Assembly (NCBI GenBank): GCA_031258265.1
Contig: JAIRNB010000356.1
Span: 1 to 20,777 of the forward strand
Length of the DNA: 20,777 nt
Reading direction: 5' to 3'
From: Treponema sp.
GTDB lineage: Bacteria; Spirochaetota; Spirochaetia; Treponematales; Breznakiellaceae
Both the position numbers and the translations under genes were made by a program. The notes beneath the pieces were generated by a model that ran no database searches, had not been told where the DNA came from, and saw nothing but the letters and a program-made list of their open reading frames with translations. Below are positions 1 through 5,929 of the stretch, piece by piece (the stretch's first letter is position 1; every line of letters starts with the position of its first letter).

Positions 1-123
1 TCCGGCTGGTTCTCCGGGATTCTCACCGCATCGGATGAAAGGGGAATACGGCTGGAAAAGGACGGGGAAGAACAGCCCCTGTCCTACGATATTATCGCCA
101 AGGCCAGGCTGGAAGACCGGTAA
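1..123 (+). CDS. rimP: Ribosome maturation factor RimP, C-terminal end (partial)
   Basis: Frame 1 is open from the window edge to a TAA at 121-123 and encodes the last 40 residues of a protein whose start lies outside. The fragment has the pattern typical of the RimP C-terminal SH3-like domain: a Gly-x-Leu strand, a hydrophobic strand, and a closing Tyr-x-x-Ile-Ala-Lys-Ala-Arg-Leu stretch. RimP assists maturation of the 30S ribosomal subunit. In most bacteria nusA follows rimP; here a gene-free repeat region follows instead. With only 40 residues visible, the assignment rests on the C-terminal motif and could be wrong. Confidence 0.55.
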   Translation, partial: SGWFSGILTASDERGIRLEKDGEEQPLSYDIIAKARLEDR

Positions 124-141
124 GTCCGGCTCGAAGCGGGT

Positions 142-195
142 ATCCGGGCGCATTTCCTCCAGTATCGGGAACCGGGCTATCCCTTCCCTCAGCCG
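142..195. repeat. Interspersed repeat, copy 1
   Basis: Bases 142-182 align without gaps to 16574-16614, with 32 of 41 positions identical by my count. The first 12 bases and the last 11 bases are identical; the middle varies. After that both copies carry a CTT...CCTCAGC segment. The variable centre is a strong 6-bp hairpin in the second copy and a weaker 4-bp hairpin here, with one C-G pair changed to T-A, which hints at selection for structure. It lies immediately after the rimP stop. Confidence 0.6.
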
Positions 196-226
196 AAATA
201 TTCGTCCGGAGGGTGGGGGGTAGCGG

Positions 227-248
227 AATAACCGCTGACGCGGTTATT
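227..248. repeat. Inverted repeat (9-bp stem, TGAC loop)
   Basis: AATAACCGC (227-235) and GCGGTTATT (240-248) are perfect reverse complements separated by TGAC. The stem can extend outward with one bulged base. No T-run follows on either strand, so it does not look like a standard terminator. Confidence 0.6.
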
Positions 249-251
249 TCC

Positions 252-288
252 GGAGTTTCATGCAAGCCTACGGCTTGCGCGAAACTCC
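252..288. repeat. Long imperfect hairpin with TAC loop
   Basis: GGAGTTTC (252-259) pairs with GAAACTCC (281-288), and GCAAGCC (262-268) pairs with GGCTTGC (272-278) around a TAC loop. The two stems are separated by one mismatch and one wobble pair, so 15 of 17 arm positions are exactly complementary. The GGAGTTT/AAACTCC outer arms and GCAAxCC-NNN-GGxTTGC inner design reappear at 16685-16776. Confidence 0.65.
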
Positions 289-343
289 AGCGTGGACCTA
301 ACTAAGCCCGCGGGTATGAAGCGAAGGGGGGGCCAAAAATAGG

Positions 344-356
344 CAACCGCAGGTTG
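344..356. repeat. Small hairpin CAACC-GCA-GGTTG
   Basis: A 5-bp stem closes a three-base loop. The design matches the inner hairpins at 262-278 and 16760-16776, which have the same CAAxCC/GGxTTG arms and three-base loop. It is listed as a probable member of the same family. Confidence 0.45.
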
Positions 357-415
357 TATATTAAGATGATGTGGCATGGCCTAGCGCCAATGGATGCCCC
401 AGTTTGGACTTATGC

Positions 416-435
416 GGCCAAGCTTTAGCTTGGCC
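416..435. repeat. Palindrome GGCCAAGC-TTTA-GCTTGGCC
   Basis: The sequence has a perfect 8-bp stem with a TTTA loop inside the gene-free region. It has no T-run after it and no gene ends nearby, so termination is unlikely. It is probably part of the hairpin mosaic. Confidence 0.6.
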
Positions 436-473
436 AGAGCGCGCGCCCAGACCAATGCGCCTGTGCATATAGG

Positions 474-543
474 GGGGGGTAGTGGAGTAGACCGGACCGG
501 GCGAAGCCCGGGAGGACTACGGAACGAGGGGGGGCCAGAATAA
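474..543. repeat. G-run-bounded composite repeat, copy B
   Basis: The left end is six G followed by TAGTGGAGTA (two transitions from copy A); the right end is ACGA, seven G and CCAGAATAAA. Inside is a nested hairpin: GTAGT (479-483) pairs with ACTAC (516-520), and CCGGGC (497-502) pairs with GCCCGG (506-511) around a GAA loop. The interior is shorter than that of copy A. Confidence 0.4.
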
Positions 544-646
544 ATGCGCCGCACAGCCGCTAATTGTCCGGGGAAGCGGGCCCCCCCTGCCGTATAAACA
601 GGGGCTTCATTGCCCCTTTGTCCGGGATGGCGTAAACTGGGCGGAC

Positions 647-1486
647 ATGAGAACTATCGAAGCCAGGGTCCTTAGTCCTGTGGTAAGGGACCTTTTTATC
701 CAGGCCAACAGGGAACTCCCCCCGGACGTACGGGACCGGATCCGCGCCTTCAGGGACAAGGAAACCTGGGCGCCGGCCAGGGAAACCCTGGACCGGATCA
801 TCAGCAACTTTGAGCTGGCGGAAAAAAACCGAACCCCTATCTGTCAGGACACGGGGATGGCCTGTGTATTCCTGGAGATTGGGGAGGACCTTTTTATCCG
901 GGGGAATATCGCCGATGCGGTGAACGAGGGAGTCCGCCGGGCCTGCGGGGAGGGGTATCTCCGGGCCTCGGTGGTGGCCGATCCGCTCCGGCGGGGGAAT
1001 ACGGGGGACAATACTCCGGCCCTGCTCTACACCGACCAGGTTAGGGGGGAGGGGCTTAGGGTTATTGTGGCCCCCAAGGGTTTCGGCAGCGAAAACATGA
1101 GCCGGACAAAGATGCTTTCCCCGTCCCAGGGTCTTGGGGGCCTCAAGGATTTTGTGGTCTCCACGGTGGAGGAGGCGGGTCCTAACCCCTGCCCCCCCGT
1201 GGTCGTGGGTGTCGGGGTGGGGGGCAGTTTTGACAAGGCGGCACTCCTGGCGAAGAAAGCCCTGCTCCGGCCCCTGGGACAGGCCAACAAGGACCCCTTC
1301 TACGGGGAACTGGAGGCGGAGCTTCTGGAAAGAATAAACGCCCTGGGTATAGGGCCCCAGGGATTCGGCGGCCTTACCACCGCCCTGGCGGTTTCCATTG
1401 AGGTAATGCCTACCCATATCGCCGCCCTGCCCTGCGCGGTGAACATCAACTGCCATGTAAGCCGCCATGCGGAAAGGGAACTGTGA
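647..1486 (+). CDS. Class I fumarate hydratase, alpha subunit
   Basis: This is the iron-sulfur half of a two-subunit class I fumarase, which interconverts fumarate and malate in the cytoplasm. The 279-residue protein matches the usual alpha-subunit length. Three cysteines sit where the family ligates the 4Fe-4S cluster: Cys66 in PICQDTG, Cys182 in GPNPCPP and Cys269 in NINCH. A conserved GFGSEN motif lies at about 145-150. The ATG at 647 is the first good start; the upstream GGGCGG is only a weak ribosome site, and an in-frame TTG at 611 is an alternative. The stop overlaps the beta-subunit start. The related L-tartrate dehydratase alpha subunit is a possible alternative reading, because the families are hard to separate without alignment. 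Confidence 0.88.
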   Translation: MRTIEARVLSPVVRDLFIQANRELPPDVRDRIRAFRDKETWAPARETLDRIISNFELAEKNRTPICQDTGMACVFLEIGEDLFIRGNIADAVNEGVRRACGEGYLRASVVADPLRRGNTGDNTPALLYTDQVRGEGLRVIVAPKGFGSENMSRTKMLSPSQGLGGLKDFVVSTVEEAGPNPCPPVVVGVGVGGSFDKAALLAKKALLRPLGQANKDPFYGELEAELLERINALGIGPQGFGGLTTALAVSIEVMPTHIAALPCAVNINCHVSRHAEREL

Positions 1487-2073
1487 TGATAAAATGTATA
1501 GAACTGCCCCTTACCAGGGAAAAGGCGGCCCCCTTTAACGCGGGAGACAGGGTTCTCCTTTCCGGTACTATCTATACCGCCCGGGACGCGGCCCACAAGC
1601 GGCTGGACGCCCTGCTTGACGCGGGCCGGCCCCTTCCCTTCCCCCTGGAAGACGCCTGTATCTACTATGCTGGTCCCAGCCCGGCGGCGCCGGGGCAAAT
1701 TATCGGTTCCGCGGGCCCCACCACCAGCGGCCGGATGGACGCCTGGGCCCCCCGGCTTCTGATGCTGGGTCTGCGGGGGATGATCGGCAAGGGGGAACGT
1801 TCCGGTGAGGTGATCCGGGCAATTAGGTGGGCGGGGGGCCTTTACTTTGGGGCCATCGGCGGGGCCGGGGCCCTCCTCTCCCGGTGTATCACCGGATGCG
1901 AAATTATCGCCTTTGAAGACCTGGGGACCGAAGCGGTAAGGCGGCTTACGGTAAAAGATTTTCCCGTCACCGTGGTCATCGACAGCCGGGGGGAGAATCT
2001 CTACCGCAGCGGCCGGCACGCCTACCTTTTAAGCCTGTCCGGGGGCAAAAAACCAGGGGCTTTGAAACCATAA
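1486..2073 (+). CDS. Class I fumarate hydratase, beta subunit
   Basis: This is the partner of the upstream alpha subunit and supplies the substrate-binding half of the enzyme. The 195-residue protein carries the family motifs GPTTSGRMD (about 77-85), GKG (101-103) and GAIGGAGAL (about 122-130). I choose the ATG at 1486, whose A is the last base of the alpha stop (TGATG overlap); an in-frame GTG directly before it at 1483 would add one residue. The overlap suggests coupled translation and a one-to-one complex. A strong intrinsic terminator starts at the end of the gene. The two-gene arrangement is usual for anaerobes; aerobic E. coli fumarases fuse both halves. Confidence 0.87.
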   Translation: MIKCIELPLTREKAAPFNAGDRVLLSGTIYTARDAAHKRLDALLDAGRPLPFPLEDACIYYAGPSPAAPGQIIGSAGPTTSGRMDAWAPRLLMLGLRGMIGKGERSGEVIRAIRWAGGLYFGAIGGAGALLSRCITGCEIIAFEDLGTEAVRRLTVKDFPVTVVIDSRGENLYRSGRHAYLLSLSGGKKPGALKP

Positions 2074-2097
2074 GGTTTCGCCCCTTGTTTTTTTATA
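2054..2097 (+). terminator. Intrinsic terminator of the fumarase operon
   Basis: GGGGC and GAAACC in the left arm pair with GGTTTC and GCCCC in the right arm, around a short ATAA loop and with an unpaired TTT bulge on the left. A run of seven T (2088-2094) follows. The stop codon of the beta subunit lies inside the loop, so the hairpin overlaps the gene end. Confidence 0.85.
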
Positions 2098-2193
2098 TTT
2101 TGAGCAAATCCCACATATTTTGGACAAATGAGCTTATTCCAAAAGCTAAAGTTTTAGAACAGCCTGAAATAATAAATATTTCTGACAAACCTT

Positions 2194-2210
2194 AAAACCC
2201 CGCCGGTTTT
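2194..2210 (-). terminator. Possible weak terminator after dhaL
   Basis: Reading the minus strand beyond the dhaL stop, AAAACC and GGTTTT form a 6-bp stem around a five-base GC-rich loop. The T residues belong to the stem and only a short weak tail follows, so this is a tentative call. No better terminator was seen between 2100 and 2235, which separates the convergent fumarase and dhaKL genes. Confidence 0.3.
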
Positions 2211-2235
2211 TGGAAATGTTCTTTTAAGCGGGAAT

Positions 2236-2871
2236 CTACGGAAGACCGGCGTTTCCGGCGGCCCATTCTTCCAGCCCCTGGAATATAAGCTTCCCCACCA
2301 CGGAACCGCCGTCCAGTACGCCGATGCTCTTGTCCCCATAGTAAGCGGCCCTGCCGTGAACGGACCGCATGTTCCGGGTAGCCTCCGAACCTTCCGCCGC
2401 GGCTTGGGCCGCCGCCCGGTACATGGAAAGCCCGCCCTCGGCGGCGTGGGCTTTAAGGGCCTGGATCGCGGGGGCAAGGGAATCGAGGATTGTCTTTTCG
2501 CCGGGTTTGGATTTCGCCTTCTCCATAATGTTTGCCAGGGCCGCCTCCATGGCGGAGGCAAGCTCCCCGGCCCCGGCTTCTTCCTTTCCCTTTAGCGCCC
2601 TTGCCATGCCCATGAAGCCGAAAGAAATAATGGTCCCCAAGCTGGAAGGGGCGGCCTCGTTGAAAACGCCGCCGCATTTCATAAGGACCTTTCCCAGATC
2701 CTTTTCCTCCACGGCGGCAAGGTAATCGCCGGCCGCCTGAAAACCCGCTACCATGGATATTCCCAGGTCCCCGTCGCCGTTTTGTTGATCCAGTTCCACC
2801 AGATAATCCCGGTTCGCCGCCATAAGCCTATTCACCGCATCCATGGCCCCCCGCAGCGTTACTACGTTCAT
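2236..2871 (-). CDS. dhaL: Dihydroxyacetone kinase-like protein, nucleotide-binding subunit (DhaL type)
   Basis: DhaL subunits bind ADP/ATP and magnesium and, with DhaK, phosphorylate dihydroxyacetone or related short sugars in the cytoplasm. The metal-binding aspartates are present: Asp28 in ELDQQNGDGDLG, plus Asp33 and Asp35. Other family marks are GEKTILD (about 124-130) and GRAAYYGDKS (about 173-182). The nucleotide loop differs from E. coli DhaL: the GGASGPLFG region reads EAAPSSLGTII (about 72-82), and the late DPGA reads DGGS. The 211-residue length is normal. It starts 9 bases after dhaK, and its ribosome site TAGGAG overlaps the dhaK stop, so the two are co-translated. No phosphotransfer subunit DhaM is nearby, so the phosphate donor (PTS or ATP) is unknown. 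Confidence 0.82.
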   Translation of the reverse strand: MNVVTLRGAMDAVNRLMAANRDYLVELDQQNGDGDLGISMVAGFQAAGDYLAAVEEKDLGKVLMKCGGVFNEAAPSSLGTIISFGFMGMARALKGKEEAGAGELASAMEAALANIMEKAKSKPGEKTILDSLAPAIQALKAHAAEGGLSMYRAAAQAAAEGSEATRNMRSVHGRAAYYGDKSIGVLDGGSVVGKLIFQGLEEWAAGNAGLP

Positions 2872-2880
2872 ATCAGGCTC

Positions 2881-3888
2881 CTACTTGTTAAGGCTGGTAT
2901 AAAAGGGGGTATTGGCCGGGGCCCGGAGAAGTTCCCTGAGTTCGGCGTCCAGCTTAATAAGGGACACGGAGAGTCCCTGCATCTCCATGGAGGTGGCGAA
3001 TTCCCCGATATGGGGCATGAACACCCTGGCCCCCTTGGCCGTAAGGAAGGCGTGGATTTTCCGGTATACGATAAACTGTTCCTCCAGGGGAGTTCCCCCC
3101 AGGCCGTTGATCAGAACCGAAACCTCATCCCCCCTGGAGATCTCCATGTCGGCGGTGATGCGGTCAAAGATGATCTCCGCCACCTCATCGGCGGAGATCA
3201 TCTTGCGAAGCTCGATGCCCTTTTCACCGTGAATCCCCATGCCAATCTCGATCTCGTCATCGTTGATGCTAAAGGTGGGCTTCCCCGCCTCGGGGACTAT
3301 GCAGGGGGAAAGGGCCACCCCCATGCTGCGGGTATGATCCAGGGCCCGTTGAGTCAGGGCTGTAAGATCCTCCAGGGAGAGGAGTTTATCCGCCGCGGCG
3401 CCGGCTATCTTGTAGGCAAAGACGATCCCCGCCACCCCCCGCCTTTTAGCGGCGTCTTCTTTGGGGGCGGAGGCCACGTCATCCCGGCCCAGGGCCGCCG
3501 TAGTTTTAATGTCATCGGCTTCCACCATTTCCCGGGCCATTTCAAAATTCATCACGTCTCCACCGTAATTGCCAAAGAGACAGAGGACCCCCCTGCCGGA
3601 ATCGCAGGCGCGGATCATATCGGCCATCTTTTGGGAGGAGGGGGAAGCGAATACATTGCCCACCGCGCAGCCATCCAGCATCCCCTGGCCCACGTAACCA
3701 AGGAACAGGGGAAGATGGCCGCTTCCCCCGGCGGTGACGATTCCCACTTTCCCTTCTTTTCGGGGATAGGCGCTTAGGATGATTCGGCGGTCCCCGTTAA
3801 GCAGCCTGAGTCTGTCCCCATGGGCGGCGATGATCCCGTCCACCATTTCGTCAACGAAATGTTCTGGCTTGTTAATTATCTTTCGCAT
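2881..3888 (-). CDS. dhaK: Dihydroxyacetone kinase-like protein, substrate-binding subunit (DhaK type)
   Basis: DhaK binds the keto-sugar covalently through a histidine and positions it for phosphorylation by DhaL. The 335-residue protein has GGSGH with His58, a NYGGD motif with Asp111, and GIHGE with His220. These correspond to E. coli His56, Asp109 and His218, so the catalytic set is complete. Two positions near the substrate differ from E. coli as I recall it: GSGHEP reads GSGHLP, and the Lys of KNYTGD is Gly106 here (GNYGGD). This suggests a divergent subfamily whose substrate may not be dihydroxyacetone. GGAGG lies 6 bases before the ATG. The gene lies 82 bases after fliJ on the same strand, so read-through from the flagellar operon is possible. 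Confidence 0.83.
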   Translation of the reverse strand: MRKIINKPEHFVDEMVDGIIAAHGDRLRLLNGDRRIILSAYPRKEGKVGIVTAGGSGHLPLFLGYVGQGMLDGCAVGNVFASPSSQKMADMIRACDSGRGVLCLFGNYGGDVMNFEMAREMVEADDIKTTAALGRDDVASAPKEDAAKRRGVAGIVFAYKIAGAAADKLLSLEDLTALTQRALDHTRSMGVALSPCIVPEAGKPTFSINDDEIEIGMGIHGEKGIELRKMISADEVAEIIFDRITADMEISRGDEVSVLINGLGGTPLEEQFIVYRKIHAFLTAKGARVFMPHIGEFATSMEMQGLSVSLIKLDAELRELLRAPANTPFYTSLNK

Positions 3889-3907
3889 ATTATCCTCCGG
3901 TAACAGG

Positions 3908-3921
3908 CGGCGGCGCCGCCG
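3908..3921. promoter_or_regulatory. GC-rich palindrome in the dhaK leader
   Basis: CGGCGGCGCCGCCG is a perfect 14-base palindrome 20 bases before the dhaK start, just upstream of its GGAGG. In the transcript it could fold into a short hairpin next to the ribosome site. A second small inverted repeat (ACACT/AGTGT around 3939-3956) lies beside it. A regulatory role is inference; no promoter was recognised in this gap. Confidence 0.3.
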
Positions 3922-3970
3922 ATGTTAAGTTGAATCGAACACTAACACGAAGTGTCAGCGGTAAACCAAC

Positions 3971-4447
3971 CTACCGGCCTTCCCCATTCCGGCGGCCGGC
4001 CATATCGTCAAGGGTCTTTGTCTCCCCGGCAAACAGATTCCGGCGGTATTCCGCGCTCCGCTTTTCCTTTAGTTTATCCAGTATTTTACGTTCCCGGGAA
4101 GCTTCCAGGTACAAGGTCCGTTTCTCCTCCAGTTCCAGTTGAGCCCTGGCGGCCTCTTCCAGAAGTTCCTCTTTCCTGTGTTCAAGCCTCCGGATGTAAA
4201 ATTCATGGTTCCGGTAATAAGCGGCGGAAAACGGGAATTGAATCGGGCTTTCCTGTTTCAGGACAGTTAAGGCGGAGGGGGGCAGGTATTCCCCGGCGGC
4301 CTTAGACCGGAGGAGGGCCAATTCCTTTAACTGATTCTCTATATTCGTAAGTTCGCCCACCGCCCTGCCCAGGGCGATCTTCGCCTCCTGTTCCCGGTGC
4401 TTCCGCAGATCCAGGATCTTCTCCAGGTCAAAGGCAAACCGTTTCAT
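3971..4447 (-). CDS. fliJ: Flagellar export chaperone/stalk protein FliJ
   Basis: FliJ is the central stalk of the flagellar export ATPase and helps recycle export chaperones at the inner face of the membrane. The 158-residue protein is mostly predicted coiled coil, rich in Lys, Glu, Arg and Leu in heptad-like spacing, which is typical of this short and poorly conserved family. The start overlaps the fliI stop as ATGA, indicating translational coupling. The assignment relies on size, coiled-coil character and its position right after fliI, as in other spirochetes. It is the last flagellar gene of the block. Confidence 0.85.
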   Translation of the reverse strand: MKRFAFDLEKILDLRKHREQEAKIALGRAVGELTNIENQLKELALLRSKAAGEYLPPSALTVLKQESPIQFPFSAAYYRNHEFYIRRLEHRKEELLEEAARAQLELEEKRTLYLEASRERKILDKLKEKRSAEYRRNLFAGETKTLDDMAGRRNGEGR

Positions 4448-5832
4448 AGGGCCAGGGGGGAAGGCTGTTCAACTGCTTCCCCGGAAAGCCCGGCGCCCTC
4501 ATCCTCCGGGATAGGGACCCCCGCAATCTCTCCCAGCTTTTGGAGGGTATCGGAAAGGGGGCATTTTTCCTCCGTATCCTGCATAAGAAATTCCCGGATA
4601 GCCGGATGCTTCCCGATGGCCGCGTCAATGTCCGGGTTGGAAAGCGCATGATAGGCCCCGACATTGATAAGATCCTCCGCCTCCGCGTAAACGGCTATAT
4701 GACGGCGGAGGATTCCGGCGGCCCTGCTGCTTTCCTTGCCGGAAACCTTTACGGCCTTACGGGAAATACTCTGCAGCACATCAATGGCGGGGTAATGGTT
4801 GGCCTGGGCTAAAGTCCGGGAAAGAACGATGTGGCCGTCCAAAATTCCCCGGACCGTGTCCGCCACCGGTTCGTCCATGTCATCCCCCTCCACCAGGACC
4901 GTATAAAAACCGGTGATAGTCCCCCGCCGGGAACTGCCGCAGCGTTCCAAAAGCTTGGGCATGGAGTCAAACATGCTGGGGGTATAACCCCTGGTGGCGG
5001 GGGGCTCCCCGCCGGCAAGACCTATCTCCCGCTGGGCCCGGGCAAAGCGGGTAATGGAATCAAAGAGGAGCATCACATCCATCCCCTGATCCCGGAAATA
5101 CTCCGCCACCGCGGTAGCCACGTAGGCCCCCCGGAGCCGGGCCAGGGGCGGAGATTCCGATGTACTCACCACCAGAACGGAACGGGCAAGACCTTCGGGT
5201 CCCAGATCATTTTCGATAAAGTCAACGACCTCCCGGCCCCGCTCGCCGATAAGGGCAACGACGTTCACATCGGCGTTGGTGTTCCGGGCGATCATCCCCA
5301 GGAGGGTGGACTTCCCCACCCCGGAACCGGCGAAGATCCCCATCCGCTGCCCCCTGCCCACCGCCAGTAAGCCGTCGATGGCCCGTACCCCGGTGACGAT
5401 CCGCTCGGTAACCTGCCGGCGGCTGAGGGGATCGGGGGGGCTTGCCATAGCGGGGTAACGGATCCCGGCGCCTATGTCCCCTTTACCGTCACTGGGATTC
5501 CCCATGCAGTCCAGCACCCGCCCCAGGAGCCGGGGGGAAACAGGCACTTCCAAAAGATTCCCCGTGGCGATAACCCGGTTCCCGATCTCGATCCCATCGG
5601 TCCCGCCGTAGATCATGAGCTGGACAAATTCATCCCGCAGCCCTATCACTTCCGCGGGGATTACCTTTCGTCCCCGGTCTATTATGATCCGGCAAATCTC
5701 ACCGATAGTAGCCTGGGGACCCCTGCTTTCCACCAGGATTCCCTGTACCCGGGAAATTCTTCCCACACACTTAATGGGATCAATATCTTCGGCGGCCTTG
5801 CGGTATTTGGCAAAAATTGTTTCCACCCTCAT
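4444..5832 (-). CDS. fliI: Flagellar protein export ATPase FliI
   Basis: FliI is the hexameric ATPase of the flagellar type III export apparatus and is related to the F1-ATPase beta subunit. The 462-residue protein has Walker A AGSGVGKST (168-176), the GERGREV segment (about 197-203), Walker B MLLFD (254-258) and the following SITRFARAQREIG stretch. All are standard for the family, and the length is normal. The ATG at 5832 is the only reasonable start because an in-frame TAA lies three codons upstream; the ribosome site is weak (ACAGGAT directly before the ATG). The 97-base gap to fliH contains a hairpin and a possible 25-codon leader frame whose stop overlaps this ATG. It overlaps fliJ by four bases. 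Confidence 0.97.
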   Translation of the reverse strand: MRVETIFAKYRKAAEDIDPIKCVGRISRVQGILVESRGPQATIGEICRIIIDRGRKVIPAEVIGLRDEFVQLMIYGGTDGIEIGNRVIATGNLLEVPVSPRLLGRVLDCMGNPSDGKGDIGAGIRYPAMASPPDPLSRRQVTERIVTGVRAIDGLLAVGRGQRMGIFAGSGVGKSTLLGMIARNTNADVNVVALIGERGREVVDFIENDLGPEGLARSVLVVSTSESPPLARLRGAYVATAVAEYFRDQGMDVMLLFDSITRFARAQREIGLAGGEPPATRGYTPSMFDSMPKLLERCGSSRRGTITGFYTVLVEGDDMDEPVADTVRGILDGHIVLSRTLAQANHYPAIDVLQSISRKAVKVSGKESSRAAGILRRHIAVYAEAEDLINVGAYHALSNPDIDAAIGKHPAIREFLMQDTEEKCPLSDTLQKLGEIAGVPIPEDEGAGLSGEAVEQPSPLAL

Positions 5833-5861
5833 ATCCTGTTACTTTGGAGTCCGGGCCCATT

Positions 5862-5875
5862 CGGCGCATACGCCG
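5862..5875. repeat. Hairpin CGGCG-CATA-CGCCG in the fliH-fliI gap
   Basis: A perfect 5-bp stem with a four-base loop lies about 30 bases upstream of the fliI start. Outer arms CCTGTT (5835-5840) and AACAGG (5877-5882) could enclose it in a larger fold. No T-run follows on the minus strand, so it is more likely an mRNA processing or translational element than a terminator. Function is unproven. Confidence 0.4.
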
Positions 5876-5929
5876 GAACAGGCTTTGCGGGGCTCCGCCG
5901 GGGCATCCCTTTACCGGCTCTGCCAGGTA

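Larger units (their letters stand above)
215..341. repeat. G-run-bounded composite repeat, copy A
   Basis: The element begins with six G followed by TAGCGGAATA and ends with GCGA, seven G and CCAAAAATA. Copy B (474-543) has nearly the same ends but a shorter, different interior. The interior here contains the two inverted repeats at 227-248 and 252-288. The arrangement of conserved ends around variable hairpin interiors suggests a modular palindromic repeat. No coding capacity was seen. Confidence 0.4.
124..646. other. Gene-free, hairpin-rich repeat region between rimP end and fumarase operon
   Basis: No convincing gene is present in these 523 bases. The rimP frame stays open for 35 more codons after its stop (124-228, TAA 229-231), but part of that stretch is shared with the other non-coding gap near 16.6 kb, so it is read as repeat rather than protein. 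The region holds at least five short inverted repeats (227-248, 252-288, 344-356, 416-435, 497-511) and two partial copies of a G-run-bounded motif (215-341 and 474-543). A TATAAA at 593-598 could be a -10 element for the fumarase genes, but no -35 element is visible at the right distance. A 6-bp hairpin (600-617) sits just before the fumarase start. Confidence 0.6.

Noticed and set aside
124..646. tRNA, small RNA gene or CRISPR array in the left gap
   Set aside because: No cloverleaf or regularly spaced direct repeats with unique spacers were seen; the repeats are irregular hairpins.
560..1468. 302-codon minus-strand open frame opposite the fumarase alpha subunit
   Set aside because: The plus-strand gene has all three cluster cysteines and family motifs; the reverse frame is Pro/Gly/Arg-rich shadow.
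3889..3970. tRNA-like GTTCGATTC in the fliJ-dhaK gap (minus strand)
   Set aside because: Only a T-loop-like string is present; no acceptor stem, anticodon arm or CCA-compatible end surrounds it.
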